A stretch of 17,663 nt of DNA from Verrucomicrobiales bacterium (GTDB lineage Bacteria; Verrucomicrobiota; Verrucomicrobiia; Verrucomicrobiales; DEV007): contig JACETS010000033.1 in assembly GCA_013911195.1 (NCBI GenBank), positions 1-17,663 on the forward strand, given 5' to 3'. Shown in pieces: positions 6,802 through 15,123 of the stretch. A program made the position numbers and the translations under genes. Each line of letters opens with the position of its first letter. Positions within the stretch are counted from its first letter, which is position 1. The notes under the pieces were generated by a model. The model did no database searches and was not told the origin of the DNA. It worked only from the letters and a program-made list of their open reading frames with translations.

Positions 6802-8307
6802 CTAATTTGGAGTTATTTTTCCATTATTTAGCACTTTTCTTTGAACAAGTTGATACCTTCCTCCTCTTCCAACGGACTCATAATCCTTTGTCTCAGGTTT
6901 ATTTATTTTTTTTCTATCATAAAAATGAACCTGTCCTTTTCCCTGAACCAGACCGACAGGCCCCTTCACAATGAGAGCAGTTCCTTCGTCAATTCCTATA
7001 CCGAGGAGCTGAGGGAAGGTCTCAATTACAGATGAAAGATCCTTGAAGCGATTCCTTTCCGCAAAGTGTTGATCGATGGCAACTCCCTTCAAAAACCCAA
7101 GCCCCTTTTCATATCCATCAGCCATCATGTCACGGTTCCCTAAAGGGTTACCCCTTACCAAGTACTCGGCTTGTATTGAGGCTCCAGCAGAACTACCCAT
7201 GATGACTCCTCCCTTATCGAGAACTTGATGCATCAGTTTTAAAGCCTTGGTATCATGATAAGCATCGACAAAGTTCCATTGTCTACCTCCTCCGAACCAA
7301 ATACCTGTCGCTCTTTTAAGAACATCCAAATATTTTTCACTGTCTACTTCATTGATCTTTCTACCTGGTAGCACAGTCACTTCTTTTGGACCAAATTTTT
7401 TGAAGGTATCAGCGATGGCACTGCTTCGAGGAACCATTGAATCAGGGACTGCTGTAGGCAAGACAACAATAGACGCTTCATCACCTCCGGCTAATTGAAT
7501 GAATTTATTAACTACCATCCGCGGCATAGGACCTCCACCAATAATGATCAGACTACCGTTTTTAACTTTCGGGGGGGATAAGACTTGTGCCGGAAAAGCG
7601 GGACTTTTTCTATCAACTGCCGCAAATCTCAGTGCGGTCAGATCAGCTCCTCTAGAACTTTTGTTAAGATTAATCTTTTTCTCGACCTTTGATTTCGATT
7701 GTTTAAGAGTCACTATAATTTCACCTTGGCCAACAGATCTGATACTCCGATTCGATAGAACTAATGCTGAACCATTACCCACCTTATAAAGAACTTTACC
7801 ATCTTCATGTTTTATTGATTCAGTGTCGCCAGTAAGAATATGAGCATCCGGGAAAAGGTCTGAGAAGGGAGATCCAAATGCCTGAATTAACTGTCCTCCA
7901 GCGCCAACGATTGTCGAACGTTTCAGAAAAGATCTAAAAGCCTCCAATTCTGTAAGTGTCTTAATGTTTTTTGGATTCTGACCTACCAACCAAACTGCGT
8001 TTGCTTCTTTTAGCTCTGATTTTAGATGATCATCTGTAAGCCTAACTACCTTGACGTCAGGCATCTTATCAACAAGATCCTGTTTTTGGTCATTTGCTTT
8101 GGCAGGGGCATCAAGACTAAGAATCAGTATTTTCGCCTCGTTTCCGGCAATTTTAATAAATTCCTCGATCGCATCTTTATTTTTCTCTTCCGAAGAAAGA
8201 ATAAAAGTACCAGCAATCCCTGCCGGATCGATGCGGCTACCGCCTGAAACCGAGAATGATACAATTAAAAAGACCAGAGCCAAAGACCCTATCCTTAAAG
8301 TAAGCAT
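6802..8307 (-). CDS. Secreted cyanophycinase-family (peptidase S51) protein with a degenerate N-terminal repeat domain
   Basis: The protein has 501 residues and an ATG start, with a signal peptide at about 1-22. The C-terminal half (about 250-495) is a complete cyanophycinase-like domain: GSLIIIGGGP (251-260), GIWFGGGRQWNF (335-346), nucleophile motif GSSAGAS (371-377, probable catalytic S373), IDQHF (411-415) and GIGIDEGTAL (436-445). Family members hydrolyse beta-aspartyl-arginine peptides of cyanophycin or related dipeptides. The N-terminal half (about 30-160) looks like a shorter copy of the same fold: AVWLVGQNPKNI aligns with the GIWFGGGRQWN strand, and VGAGGQLIQA (134-143) with MGSSAGASIQA, but the nucleophile Ser is missing. 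The whole is about twice the size of a single-domain cyanophycinase. It lies 22 bp after the FG-GAP gene, probably in the same transcript. Export implies an extracellular or periplasmic substrate rather than a cytoplasmic storage granule. Confidence 0.88.
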   Translation of the reverse strand: MLTLRIGSLALVFLIVSFSVSGGSRIDPAGIAGTFILSSEEKNKDAIEEFIKIAGNEAKILILSLDAPAKANDQKQDLVDKMPDVKVVRLTDDHLKSELKEANAVWLVGQNPKNIKTLTELEAFRSFLKRSTIVGAGGQLIQAFGSPFSDLFPDAHILTGDTESIKHEDGKVLYKVGNGSALVLSNRSIRSVGQGEIIVTLKQSKSKVEKKINLNKSSRGADLTALRFAAVDRKSPAFPAQVLSPPKVKNGSLIIIGGGPMPRMVVNKFIQLAGGDEASIVVLPTAVPDSMVPRSSAIADTFKKFGPKEVTVLPGRKINEVDSEKYLDVLKRATGIWFGGGRQWNFVDAYHDTKALKLMHQVLDKGGVIMGSSAGASIQAEYLVRGNPLGNRDMMADGYEKGLGFLKGVAIDQHFAERNRFKDLSSVIETFPQLLGIGIDEGTALIVKGPVGLVQGKGQVHFYDRKKINKPETKDYESVGRGGRYQLVQRKVLNNGKITPN

Positions 8308-8329
8308 TACAATGACCTAAAAACTGGAG

Positions 8330-9589
8330 TTAATCCTTGTTGTTTCGATTCCAATAAATAACAACATTTTTTGTTGCTCGACCCGCTGCAATAATTTCAG
8401 GTTTTCCATCACCATCCAAATCACTTACTTTGAGATCCTCACAGGCAATTCCATTATCATCAAGTGTATGGGTTTTCCAGCCATCATCCGTCTGAGAGTA
8501 AATACGAATTCCAACTTTCCCATTTTTATCCGGGTTACGCCAACCAGCAATGACCTGTTGATTTCCTTCACCAAGAACATCCGAAAGCGCCAAAGCATGG
8601 CCCTGGCTTAATGAATCGTCCAAAGATACTCTCTGAGGGGCTTCATTTCCAACGCCTGAAGAACTATAGACAACCAATTCATTACCGTGCAATGGTTCTA
8701 TCGCGGCAATAACTCCTTGCTGCTGATTTTCACGATAGGCTCGAACTTCACCGACGCCTCTGGAGAGTGGATTTTTAACCATGTGAACGGATTTCCATGG
8801 ATTTTCAGAATTTCCATTATCAATATATCGAATGCCCTTTATTCCCTCTTTCCCACCAAGAATAATAACTTCTTCGCCAGTTTCTTTACTAAAAGGAATT
8901 AAATCAAAATTGTGAGTAATATGGAAAGTTGCATCAACCAGTTCCGTGTCCCATTTACCTTCTTCAGGTTTTTCTCCAGGAACGTAGGCCAAAAGTCTTA
9001 CCGGCTCCCCTTCACCTCCCTTATTTCCTCTACCGTGAAGTGGAAGAACCAGTAATCGGTATTCTGGCGATACGGCTTCGTTATCACTTTCTGGCTTCTT
9101 ATTAATTTTCATCCAATGCATACGGTGCACGGTCGGGTCATGAGTCGTCATCTTAACTGACTTCCACGGACCTGTTGGATCTTCAGGACGAATTAAAAAA
9201 TGAACAGAACCCGATTTAGTAGCATCATTAGTTTCACCCGGATTCCAGTTGGCACCCACTGCGACCTCTACTTTTCCATCACCATCGATATCTCTTGCAG
9301 CAATACAGACATTATCTAAAAAACGCGTCACTACCCGAGGGTTAAGATTCTCTGCCATCACAAACCTTTTCCAGTCACCGTTACGATACCAAGCAACCTG
9401 GGATTTGTCGGCAAGGAGAATATCAGGCTTTTTATCTCCGTCCACATCACCGATTGCTAGCCCATATCCAATAGAAATCTCATCATCAATGACTTGCCTT
9501 TCAAAACTGAGTTCTGCTGATAAAACACTGGCTAATGAGAGAAAAAAAGCCAAAAAAACCAGATGAAATAAAGAACTAATTATGGACAT
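8330..9589 (-). CDS. Secreted FG-GAP/VCBS-repeat beta-propeller protein
   Basis: ATG at 9589 is chosen over an in-frame TTG at 9637 because it starts directly at a clean signal peptide (MSIISSLFHLVFLAFFLSLA, cleavage near SAELS, about 25) and gives 419 residues. Four repeats carry the FG-GAP Ca-binding loop or its remnant: DVDGDKKPD (48-56), DIDGDGKVE (100-108), the degenerate DVLGEGNQQ (337-345) and DLDGDGKPE (390-398), each followed by a hydrophobic strand. The spacing suggests a seven-blade propeller with intervening blades lacking the loop. Such proteins are exported and usually bind ligands or calcium; no catalytic motif is visible. The cyanophycinase-family gene follows 22 bp downstream, so the two are probably one operon. 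A 117-bp divergent promoter region separates this gene from the efflux gene on the other strand. Confidence 0.88.
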   Translation of the reverse strand: MSIISSLFHLVFLAFFLSLASVLSAELSFERQVIDDEISIGYGLAIGDVDGDKKPDILLADKSQVAWYRNGDWKRFVMAENLNPRVVTRFLDNVCIAARDIDGDGKVEVAVGANWNPGETNDATKSGSVHFLIRPEDPTGPWKSVKMTTHDPTVHRMHWMKINKKPESDNEAVSPEYRLLVLPLHGRGNKGGEGEPVRLLAYVPGEKPEEGKWDTELVDATFHITHNFDLIPFSKETGEEVIILGGKEGIKGIRYIDNGNSENPWKSVHMVKNPLSRGVGEVRAYRENQQQGVIAAIEPLHGNELVVYSSSGVGNEAPQRVSLDDSLSQGHALALSDVLGEGNQQVIAGWRNPDKNGKVGIRIYSQTDDGWKTHTLDDNGIACEDLKVSDLDGDGKPEIIAAGRATKNVVIYWNRNNKD

Positions 9590-9706
9590 ATTTAATACAA
9601 TATAAAAAGTTACTCCTTCTGTTAAGTTTAAAAGCAAATAACCCTAAAAAGATTTAAGAATCGATTCATGGACACTGGAGTTTTAGTCTGTTATTAAGCC
9701 TAATAA
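9590..9706. promoter_or_regulatory. Divergent intergenic region between the FG-GAP gene and the efflux gene
   Basis: These 117 bp must hold promoters for both directions. A 10-bp perfect palindrome GAATCGATTC lies at 9658-9667, about 40 bp before the efflux ATG and about 70 bp before the FG-GAP ATG. No Shine-Dalgarno sequence precedes either start. Individual -10/-35 elements could not be assigned with confidence. Confidence 0.4.
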
Positions 9707-11089
9707 ATGAACCGCTACCTTTTCATATTTATTATAACTCCCCTACTATTGGGAGGTTGTAATTCATTGCCATTAGGTAAATCAAAGGAAGGGCATGACA
9801 TTACCTTCCCGGACTCATGGTCAATTACCTCGAAAAATTACAGCGGGAAAGTCAAAAGTCAGTGGTTGAAAGGGCTTGGAGATAAAAGAGTTTTAAAAGT
9901 TACCGAGGAAGCTCTCAAGAATAATTACGATCTACAGGCTTCAGCGCTTCTTCTTGAAACTGCAAAAGAAGGAACCATCATCGGTCGGGCCGCACGTTTT
10001 CCTTCTATAAATCTTAGCGGTTCTGGAAGTCGATCAAGGGGCAATGAAACCCCGGCAGAATATAATTCGAATTATGGTCTCTCCTTAGCAGCGTCCTGGG
10101 AGCTCGATTTATGGGGAAGACTAAAAAATCTTGATAAAGCGAGTCGCGAAAATCTTATACAAACCCAGGCTGATTACAAAGCGGCTAAACTTTCGTTGGT
10201 AGCCAATACTGCGAAGTCATGGTTTAATTTAATTACCGCTCAACAGTTACTCGACTTGGCTGAGAAAACACGAGACAGCTACATCGCAAATGCTCGCATC
10301 ATTGAGCGAAATTATAAAGCGGGCGATCAAACTGCCAGTCCGTTAGCAGTACAATTCGCAAGAAATAATGTGGCTTCAGCAGAACGCAATCTGATTAATC
10401 AAAAACTCTCAAAAGAAGAAGCTGCGAGGTCGCTTGAGCTTCTTCTTGGCAGGTATCCAGGTGGACTCATCACCAGCGGAAACGAATTACCAGTACTCAA
10501 AACTAGTGTTCCTTCAGGAATTCCATCAGAACTTCTAATGAGAAGACCAGACCTTGTCGCATCTGCGGCAGCGGTTCGTGCCTCGGCTCAGAGAGCCGAA
10601 GCATCTTTGAAGGATCTTTTGCCTTCCTTCTCACTCACCGGAAGAGGATCTAATGCGAGCAGAAAACTTGACCAGTACATCCTTGACCCTGAAACGATTG
10701 TTTGGAGCACTGCAACTTCTTTAGCTCAATCTATTTTCAGAGCAGGTGCCCAACGGGCAAGTGCAAGAATTTCATTACAGCAAAATGAAAGGACAATAAG
10801 GAGATTTTCATCGGAAATTCTTCGTGCCTTTAGAGAAGTCGAATCTGCACTAGCAACCGAGAAGTCATTGGCCGAACAAAATAAGTACCTTTCCACAGAA
10901 CTCAGACAGGCCGAACTGGCAGAGAAACAGGCAATGCGTGACTACTCGGAGGGGCTCATACGAATCATCTCAGTCCTAGAAGCACAACGCAGAGCCGTGG
11001 CCTCAAGAAGGGCCATGATATTTCTCAAAAATCAGAGAATACAAAACAGAATTGATTTGCACCTAGCCTTAGGTGGAAACTTTGATTAA
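9707..11089 (+). CDS. Outer-membrane efflux lipoprotein, NodT/OprM type (TolC superfamily)
   Basis: The protein has 460 residues, typical for the family. The lipoprotein signal peptide ends in lipobox LLGGC with C18 as the lipidated residue. Family hallmarks follow: WELDLWGRL (131-139) in the first OEP repeat, IPSELLMRRPDLVASAAAVRAS (272-293, the characteristic inter-repeat motif), LAQSIFRAGAQRA (339-351) and YSEGLIRIISVLEAQR (413-428). It should form a trimeric alpha-barrel/beta-barrel exit duct for an RND or MacB-type pump. No membrane-fusion protein or pump gene lies in the window, so its partners must be elsewhere. The stop codon TAA (11087-11089) interlocks with the stop of the converging DUF1080 gene, with no terminator between. 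Confidence 0.94.
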   Translation: MNRYLFIFIITPLLLGGCNSLPLGKSKEGHDITFPDSWSITSKNYSGKVKSQWLKGLGDKRVLKVTEEALKNNYDLQASALLLETAKEGTIIGRAARFPSINLSGSGSRSRGNETPAEYNSNYGLSLAASWELDLWGRLKNLDKASRENLIQTQADYKAAKLSLVANTAKSWFNLITAQQLLDLAEKTRDSYIANARIIERNYKAGDQTASPLAVQFARNNVASAERNLINQKLSKEEAARSLELLLGRYPGGLITSGNELPVLKTSVPSGIPSELLMRRPDLVASAAAVRASAQRAEASLKDLLPSFSLTGRGSNASRKLDQYILDPETIVWSTATSLAQSIFRAGAQRASARISLQQNERTIRRFSSEILRAFREVESALATEKSLAEQNKYLSTELRQAELAEKQAMRDYSEGLIRIISVLEAQRRAVASRRAMIFLKNQRIQNRIDLHLALGGNFD

Positions 11090-11760
11090 AGCTTCTTAAC
11101 CATCAATTTTCTGACTGAAAATTTCTGACCATGGTCCTGAATAGCGATCTTACCACTATCGGCAAATTTTTTGCCTTTTGGCTTTTTGGCCGCAACATCA
11201 AGTTTATCCTGAACGGTCTTGCCATTTAATATCACTGTAAGCTTACCGTCTTTCATCATGACCTTCATTCTGTTCCATTCACCGGCAGGTTTAGACGCAT
11301 TGGTCAAAGGGCCCGCGGTTTTAATAACACCACCCAAGTCATGCTGACCGAGCTTTTCCTTGCCATAACAATCTAAGATCTGCACCTCAAAGCCATGAGC
11401 AGTCGCATCTGACTCGTCATATATTCTAAAGTAGAGGCCTGAATTTCCTCCCTTGCCGTGCTTGTATTCAAAATCAAACATGAAGTCCTTATAGTCTTCG
11501 GTTAGCCAGAGATAAGAACCGTATCGAGTCCAGCCCTTTTCACCAGGCCTTGGGTCAAGAAAGAGTGACCCATCCTCCTGAGGAATCCAATTTCCTTCCG
11601 TCTTAACTGACATGCCTTTTCCAGTAAAGGTTGTCCATTTACCATCTTTTTTGACAGTTGGTTTATTCTTACCATCAAAAACAGAAGCAAATCCTTCCTC
11701 GGCTGAGGAGTTAAGGATGAAAGAACCAAGAATAAGAGATGAGAGAATGATTTTTTTCAT
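11086..11760 (-). CDS. DUF1080 family secreted protein (3-keto-disaccharide hydrolase, lectin/glucanase-like fold)
   Basis: ATG at 11760 is preferred over an in-frame ATG at 11799 because the product then begins with a clean Sec signal peptide (MKKIILSSLILGSFILNSSA), giving 224 residues. The DUF1080 core is complete: GNSGLYFR (105-112), HGFEVQILD (122-130), NASKPAGEWNRMKV (154-167), ILNGKTVQD (177-185) and GKIAIQDHGQKFSVRKL (203-219). The fold is a concanavalin-like jelly roll. Characterised members act on 3-keto-glycosides; many others are only annotated as domain of unknown function. Single-domain members like this are abundant in Verrucomicrobiota and Planctomycetota exported proteomes. 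The gene overlaps the efflux gene tail-to-tail by 4 bp and is divergent from dld across about 140 bp. Confidence 0.93.
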   Translation of the reverse strand: MKKIILSSLILGSFILNSSAEEGFASVFDGKNKPTVKKDGKWTTFTGKGMSVKTEGNWIPQEDGSLFLDPRPGEKGWTRYGSYLWLTEDYKDFMFDFEYKHGKGGNSGLYFRIYDESDATAHGFEVQILDCYGKEKLGQHDLGGVIKTAGPLTNASKPAGEWNRMKVMMKDGKLTVILNGKTVQDKLDVAAKKPKGKKFADSGKIAIQDHGQKFSVRKLMVKKL

Positions 11761-11900
11761 GGTTAGGTTTTTAACACATTGAATCGCAAACGGAAACATT
11801 TTAATTTGTAATAATAGTCAATATTATAGAAAAATTATTGTAAATTTGCTTTGGTTAATTGATCAAAGGATCATATTGAAGACTTGAATTCGAATTCAAA
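11761..11900. promoter_or_regulatory. Divergent DUF1080/dld promoter region with palindromes
   Basis: This AT-rich region is about 140 bp. A perfect 16-bp palindrome TTGAATTCGAATTCAA occupies 11884-11899, ending one base before the dld ATG. A shorter inverted repeat TGATC-AAAG-GATCA lies at 11860-11873. Either could bind a dimeric regulator or fold in the dld 5' UTR. No Shine-Dalgarno sequence is present. Confidence 0.45.
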
Positions 11901-13604
11901 ATGACAGGCTCACAGATCATAGAACAGTTAAAATCAGTTGTAGGTCACAAGGGGGTTCTCAGTTCAAAATCTAAAACCGCCTACTTTCGGAGTGGCTTCC
12001 GCTCCGGCTTTGGAGGAGCGGTCGGTGTTGTTTTTCCGAAATCGTTGATCGAATTATGGAAAACACTAAAGGTGTGTGTCGATGCCAATTGCGCCATCAT
12101 AATGCAAGCGACCAAAACAGGGCTTACCGAAGGATCAAGTCCTAGCGGTTTTGATTATGACAGAGAAGTGGTCATTATCAATATCACTAGAATCAAAAAA
12201 ATAATTCTTTTAGATGACGGAAAACAAGTTATCGCCTTTCCAGGTTCCACACTTCACGAACTAGAGGGTGAGCTCTCAAGCATTAAACGTGCACCCCATT
12301 CTGTCATCGGCTCAACCACTATAGGTGCGACTATCGTCGGCGGGATCGCAAACAATGCCGGCGGAGCGCTTTGTAAGCGCGGCTCCTCTTATACTGAATT
12401 GTCGTTGTATGCCAGAGTCAACGAAGAAGGGAATCTAGAATTAATCAATCATCTAGGCATTAAAAATCTAGGTGAAACACCTGAAGAAATTTTCGAGAAC
12501 CTTGAAAAAGGATCCTTTTCTAAAGAAGATATTGTAGGAATGGATAGAGCCGCATCTGACAGAGAATACCAAAACCGAATTAGAAATATCGATGCTAAAA
12601 TTCCAAACCGCTACAACGCTGATCCGAATAGACTTTATGAAGTAAGTGGTAGTGCAGGCAAGGTCGTTGCCTTCGCTGTACGTGTTGACACGTACCCAAT
12701 GCCAAAAGAAAAAAAAGTCTTCTATCTTGGTACTAATAATTCAAATGACTTAAGTAAATTAAGAAAAGAAATCCTCAAAAATTTCTCTGAGCTTCCTGAA
12801 ATGTGTGAATACATGAACAGAGAAATATTCGATACCGCAAAAAAATACGGGAAGGATGTTTTTTTATCAATTAAACACATCGGCACCAAACGCCTCCCAA
12901 AGCTCTATGCAATCAAATCGAATATGGAATATTATCTTAATAAAATTCCTCTAGTTCCTAAATTTTTGCCGGATCAGATTTTATACTATCTCAGTCGTTT
13001 GTTCCCAGAGCACTTGCCTAAGCGACTCATTGATTACCGTAACCAATACGAACATTATCTCATTCTTCATATGAGTGATGAAGGTATAGAAGAGGCTCGA
13101 AAATACCTCGAAAAGGAATGGGGATCGCTAGAAGGCGCTGGGTTTTTTGAATGTAATGAAGATGAACAACAATCTGCATTAATGCATCGGTTTGCTGCGG
13201 CAGGTGCAGCGATCCGATATCAAACTATACATCAGCGTAAGACCGAGGAAGTCCTTGCGCTGGACATTGCCCTACTAGGTAATGATACTGAATGGATGGA
13301 AAAAATTCCTGATGATATTAAAGAAGACCTTGATCTTTCCCTCTACTATGGACATTTCATGTGTCACGTTTTTCACCATGATTACATCCTAAAAAAGGGA
13401 ACAAACATCAAGGCTGTTAAAGAAAAATTACTCAAGCGACTCGATCAAAAATCGGCGAAATATCCAGCCGAGCATAATGTCGGCCATATGTACAAAGCAG
13501 ATGAGACCCTACAGAAACACTATCGAGAGCTGGATCCTACCAATACTTTCAATCCAGGAATTGGTTTCACTGACAAAAAAAGTACGCGAAATACCGCTAA
13601 TTAA
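11901..13604 (+). CDS. dld: Quinone-dependent D-lactate dehydrogenase
   Basis: The protein has 567 residues, against about 571 for E. coli Dld, and no signal peptide, as expected for a peripheral inner-membrane flavoprotein. It oxidises D-lactate to pyruvate and passes electrons to the quinone pool. The PCMH-type FAD-binding domain occupies about 1-270, with RSGFRSGFGG (30-39), TGLTEGSSPSG (73-83) and IGATIVGGIANNAGGAL (141-157). The following segment, KRGSSYTELSLYARVNEEGN (159-178) then INHLGI (182-187), is specific to Dld rather than glycolate-oxidase relatives. The cap and membrane-binding regions follow (about 270-510), and AEHNVGHMY (523-531) with DPTNTFNPGIG (545-555) closes the FAD site. 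The start abuts a 16-bp palindrome that may be an operator. The stop interlocks with that of the converging DUF1501 gene. Confidence 0.96.
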   Translation: MTGSQIIEQLKSVVGHKGVLSSKSKTAYFRSGFRSGFGGAVGVVFPKSLIELWKTLKVCVDANCAIIMQATKTGLTEGSSPSGFDYDREVVIINITRIKKIILLDDGKQVIAFPGSTLHELEGELSSIKRAPHSVIGSTTIGATIVGGIANNAGGALCKRGSSYTELSLYARVNEEGNLELINHLGIKNLGETPEEIFENLEKGSFSKEDIVGMDRAASDREYQNRIRNIDAKIPNRYNADPNRLYEVSGSAGKVVAFAVRVDTYPMPKEKKVFYLGTNNSNDLSKLRKEILKNFSELPEMCEYMNREIFDTAKKYGKDVFLSIKHIGTKRLPKLYAIKSNMEYYLNKIPLVPKFLPDQILYYLSRLFPEHLPKRLIDYRNQYEHYLILHMSDEGIEEARKYLEKEWGSLEGAGFFECNEDEQQSALMHRFAAAGAAIRYQTIHQRKTEEVLALDIALLGNDTEWMEKIPDDIKEDLDLSLYYGHFMCHVFHHDYILKKGTNIKAVKEKLLKRLDQKSAKYPAEHNVGHMYKADETLQKHYRELDPTNTFNPGIGFTDKKSTRNTAN

Positions 13605-15112
13605 ACCAAGATATCCTTGATGACGTGTCCATGAATATCAGTGAGTCTAAAATCTCTTCCTTGGTAACGATAGGTCAACTTACGATGGTCAATTCCAAGT
13701 AGATGTAAAATGGTCGCATTCAGATCATGAATGTGCATGGTGCCAGGAGTCCATTTATCCTCGCTGGGTTTTGGCCTCATTGGAGTGCCATCAGCGTTGG
13801 CGATATTGTATCCATAATCATCTGTTTTACCATAGGTTATACCCGGCTTGACTCCGCCCCCTGCCATCCAGACTGTAAAACAACGAGGATGATGGTCACG
13901 GCCATAGTTATCACGCTTGAGCCCACCTTGACTGTATGCCGTCCTACCAAACTCGCCTCCCCAGACTACTAAAGTTTCGTCTAACATTCCTTGGCGTTTA
14001 AGATCTTTAATTAATGCTGCACTTCCTCGATCAATATCTTTGCACTGAGACTCATGTTCCCTTGGCAAATTTCCGTGAGCATCCCAACCACGATGAAAAA
14101 TCTGAATGTTTCTTACTCCTCTCTGGGCAAGTCTTCTTGCGTTAAGACAGCACGCTGCAAAGCTACCGGGATCTTTAGCTTCCTCTCCATAAAGCTCAAA
14201 AGTTTTATCATCTTCCTTTGAAAGGTCCATCAATTCAGGAACCGAGGATTGCATTCTATAGGCCATTTCGTGCTGTTTTATTCGAGAAATGATCTCTGGG
14301 TCCGCAAATTTTGAATACTGCTCTTGGTTGAGGAGAGCTAAAGCATCTAACTGAGCTCGGCGGTCTTCTCTGCTGACTCCCTTAGGATTACTAAGAAAAA
14401 GCACAGGGTCACCTTGGCTTCTCATAAGTGTTCCTTGGTGTTCTGCTGGCATGAATCCACTACCCCAGAGGCGACCAAAAAGACTTTGTTCTGCAAACTT
14501 CGTCTTGGCATGCATGACAACGTATCCAGGAAGATTTTCATTCATTGTACCAAGTCCATAACTAAGCCATGATCCAAGACTAGGTCGGCCAGGAATTTGG
14601 CTTCCTGTTTGTATGAAGGTTATCGCAGGGTCGTGGTTAATGGCCTCAGTGAATGTACTATGAACTACACATAAATCTTTGGCTACAGAAGCAGTATGTG
14701 GCAATAACTCGCTGACCCAAACACCGTCGGCATTATTCTCCTGTTTGGTAAATTTGTATTTACTGGGACAGACTGGAAACGTTTTTTGACCCGCTGTCAT
14801 TCCTGTAACCCTTTGTCCATCACGAATATGAGCCGGTAAGTCCTGACCAAACATGTCATGCATTTTTGGCTTATAGTCCCAGGTATCATGATGGCTAGGG
14901 CCTCCACTCATAAAGAGATAAATGACACGCTTAGCCTTAGGAGCGTGATGGAGTCCACCGTGTTCAGTAGTGACAGACTTATTAACACCGAAACTTTCAT
15001 CATTAAGCAACTGTGCCATTGCCGCGGTTCCGAGACCAAGTGCAGTGCGTCCGAATAGCTGGCGCCTTGTCAGATTAAGGTCAAATTCATTAAGTGGGTT
15101 ATTTAGTTGCAT
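13601..15112 (-). CDS. DUF1501 family exported protein with a Tat-type signal
   Basis: The protein has 503 residues. The N terminus carries a twin-arginine motif, LTRRQLFGRTALGLGTAAMAQ, with RR at 16-17 and a short hydrophobic stretch. The DUF1501 body is complete and belongs to the alkaline-phosphatase/sulfatase superfamily by fold: RVIYLFMSGGPSHHDTWDYKP (62-82), NHDPAITF (159-166), FHRGWDAHGNLP (339-350), VVWGGEFGRT (382-391), GRDHHPRCFTVWMAGGG (404-420) and HDLNATILHLLGID (462-475). The biochemical activity of the family is not established. It is the second gene of a pair with the PSCyt1/DUF1549/DUF1553 gene 11 bp upstream, the recurrent arrangement in Planctomycetota and Verrucomicrobiota. 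Tat export suggests it folds, possibly with metal, before crossing the membrane. Its stop overlaps the dld stop by 4 bp. Confidence 0.95.
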   Translation of the reverse strand: MQLNNPLNEFDLNLTRRQLFGRTALGLGTAAMAQLLNDESFGVNKSVTTEHGGLHHAPKAKRVIYLFMSGGPSHHDTWDYKPKMHDMFGQDLPAHIRDGQRVTGMTAGQKTFPVCPSKYKFTKQENNADGVWVSELLPHTASVAKDLCVVHSTFTEAINHDPAITFIQTGSQIPGRPSLGSWLSYGLGTMNENLPGYVVMHAKTKFAEQSLFGRLWGSGFMPAEHQGTLMRSQGDPVLFLSNPKGVSREDRRAQLDALALLNQEQYSKFADPEIISRIKQHEMAYRMQSSVPELMDLSKEDDKTFELYGEEAKDPGSFAACCLNARRLAQRGVRNIQIFHRGWDAHGNLPREHESQCKDIDRGSAALIKDLKRQGMLDETLVVWGGEFGRTAYSQGGLKRDNYGRDHHPRCFTVWMAGGGVKPGITYGKTDDYGYNIANADGTPMRPKPSEDKWTPGTMHIHDLNATILHLLGIDHRKLTYRYQGRDFRLTDIHGHVIKDILV

Positions 15113-15123
15113 GGTAAAATGAA

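Noticed and set aside
8330..9637. Longer start (TTG at 9637) for the FG-GAP protein.
   Set aside because: It would put 16 residues before a normal signal peptide that starts at ATG 9589.
11086..11799. Longer start (ATG at 11799) for the DUF1080 protein.
   Set aside because: It adds 13 residues before a canonical Met-Lys-Lys signal peptide that begins at 11760.
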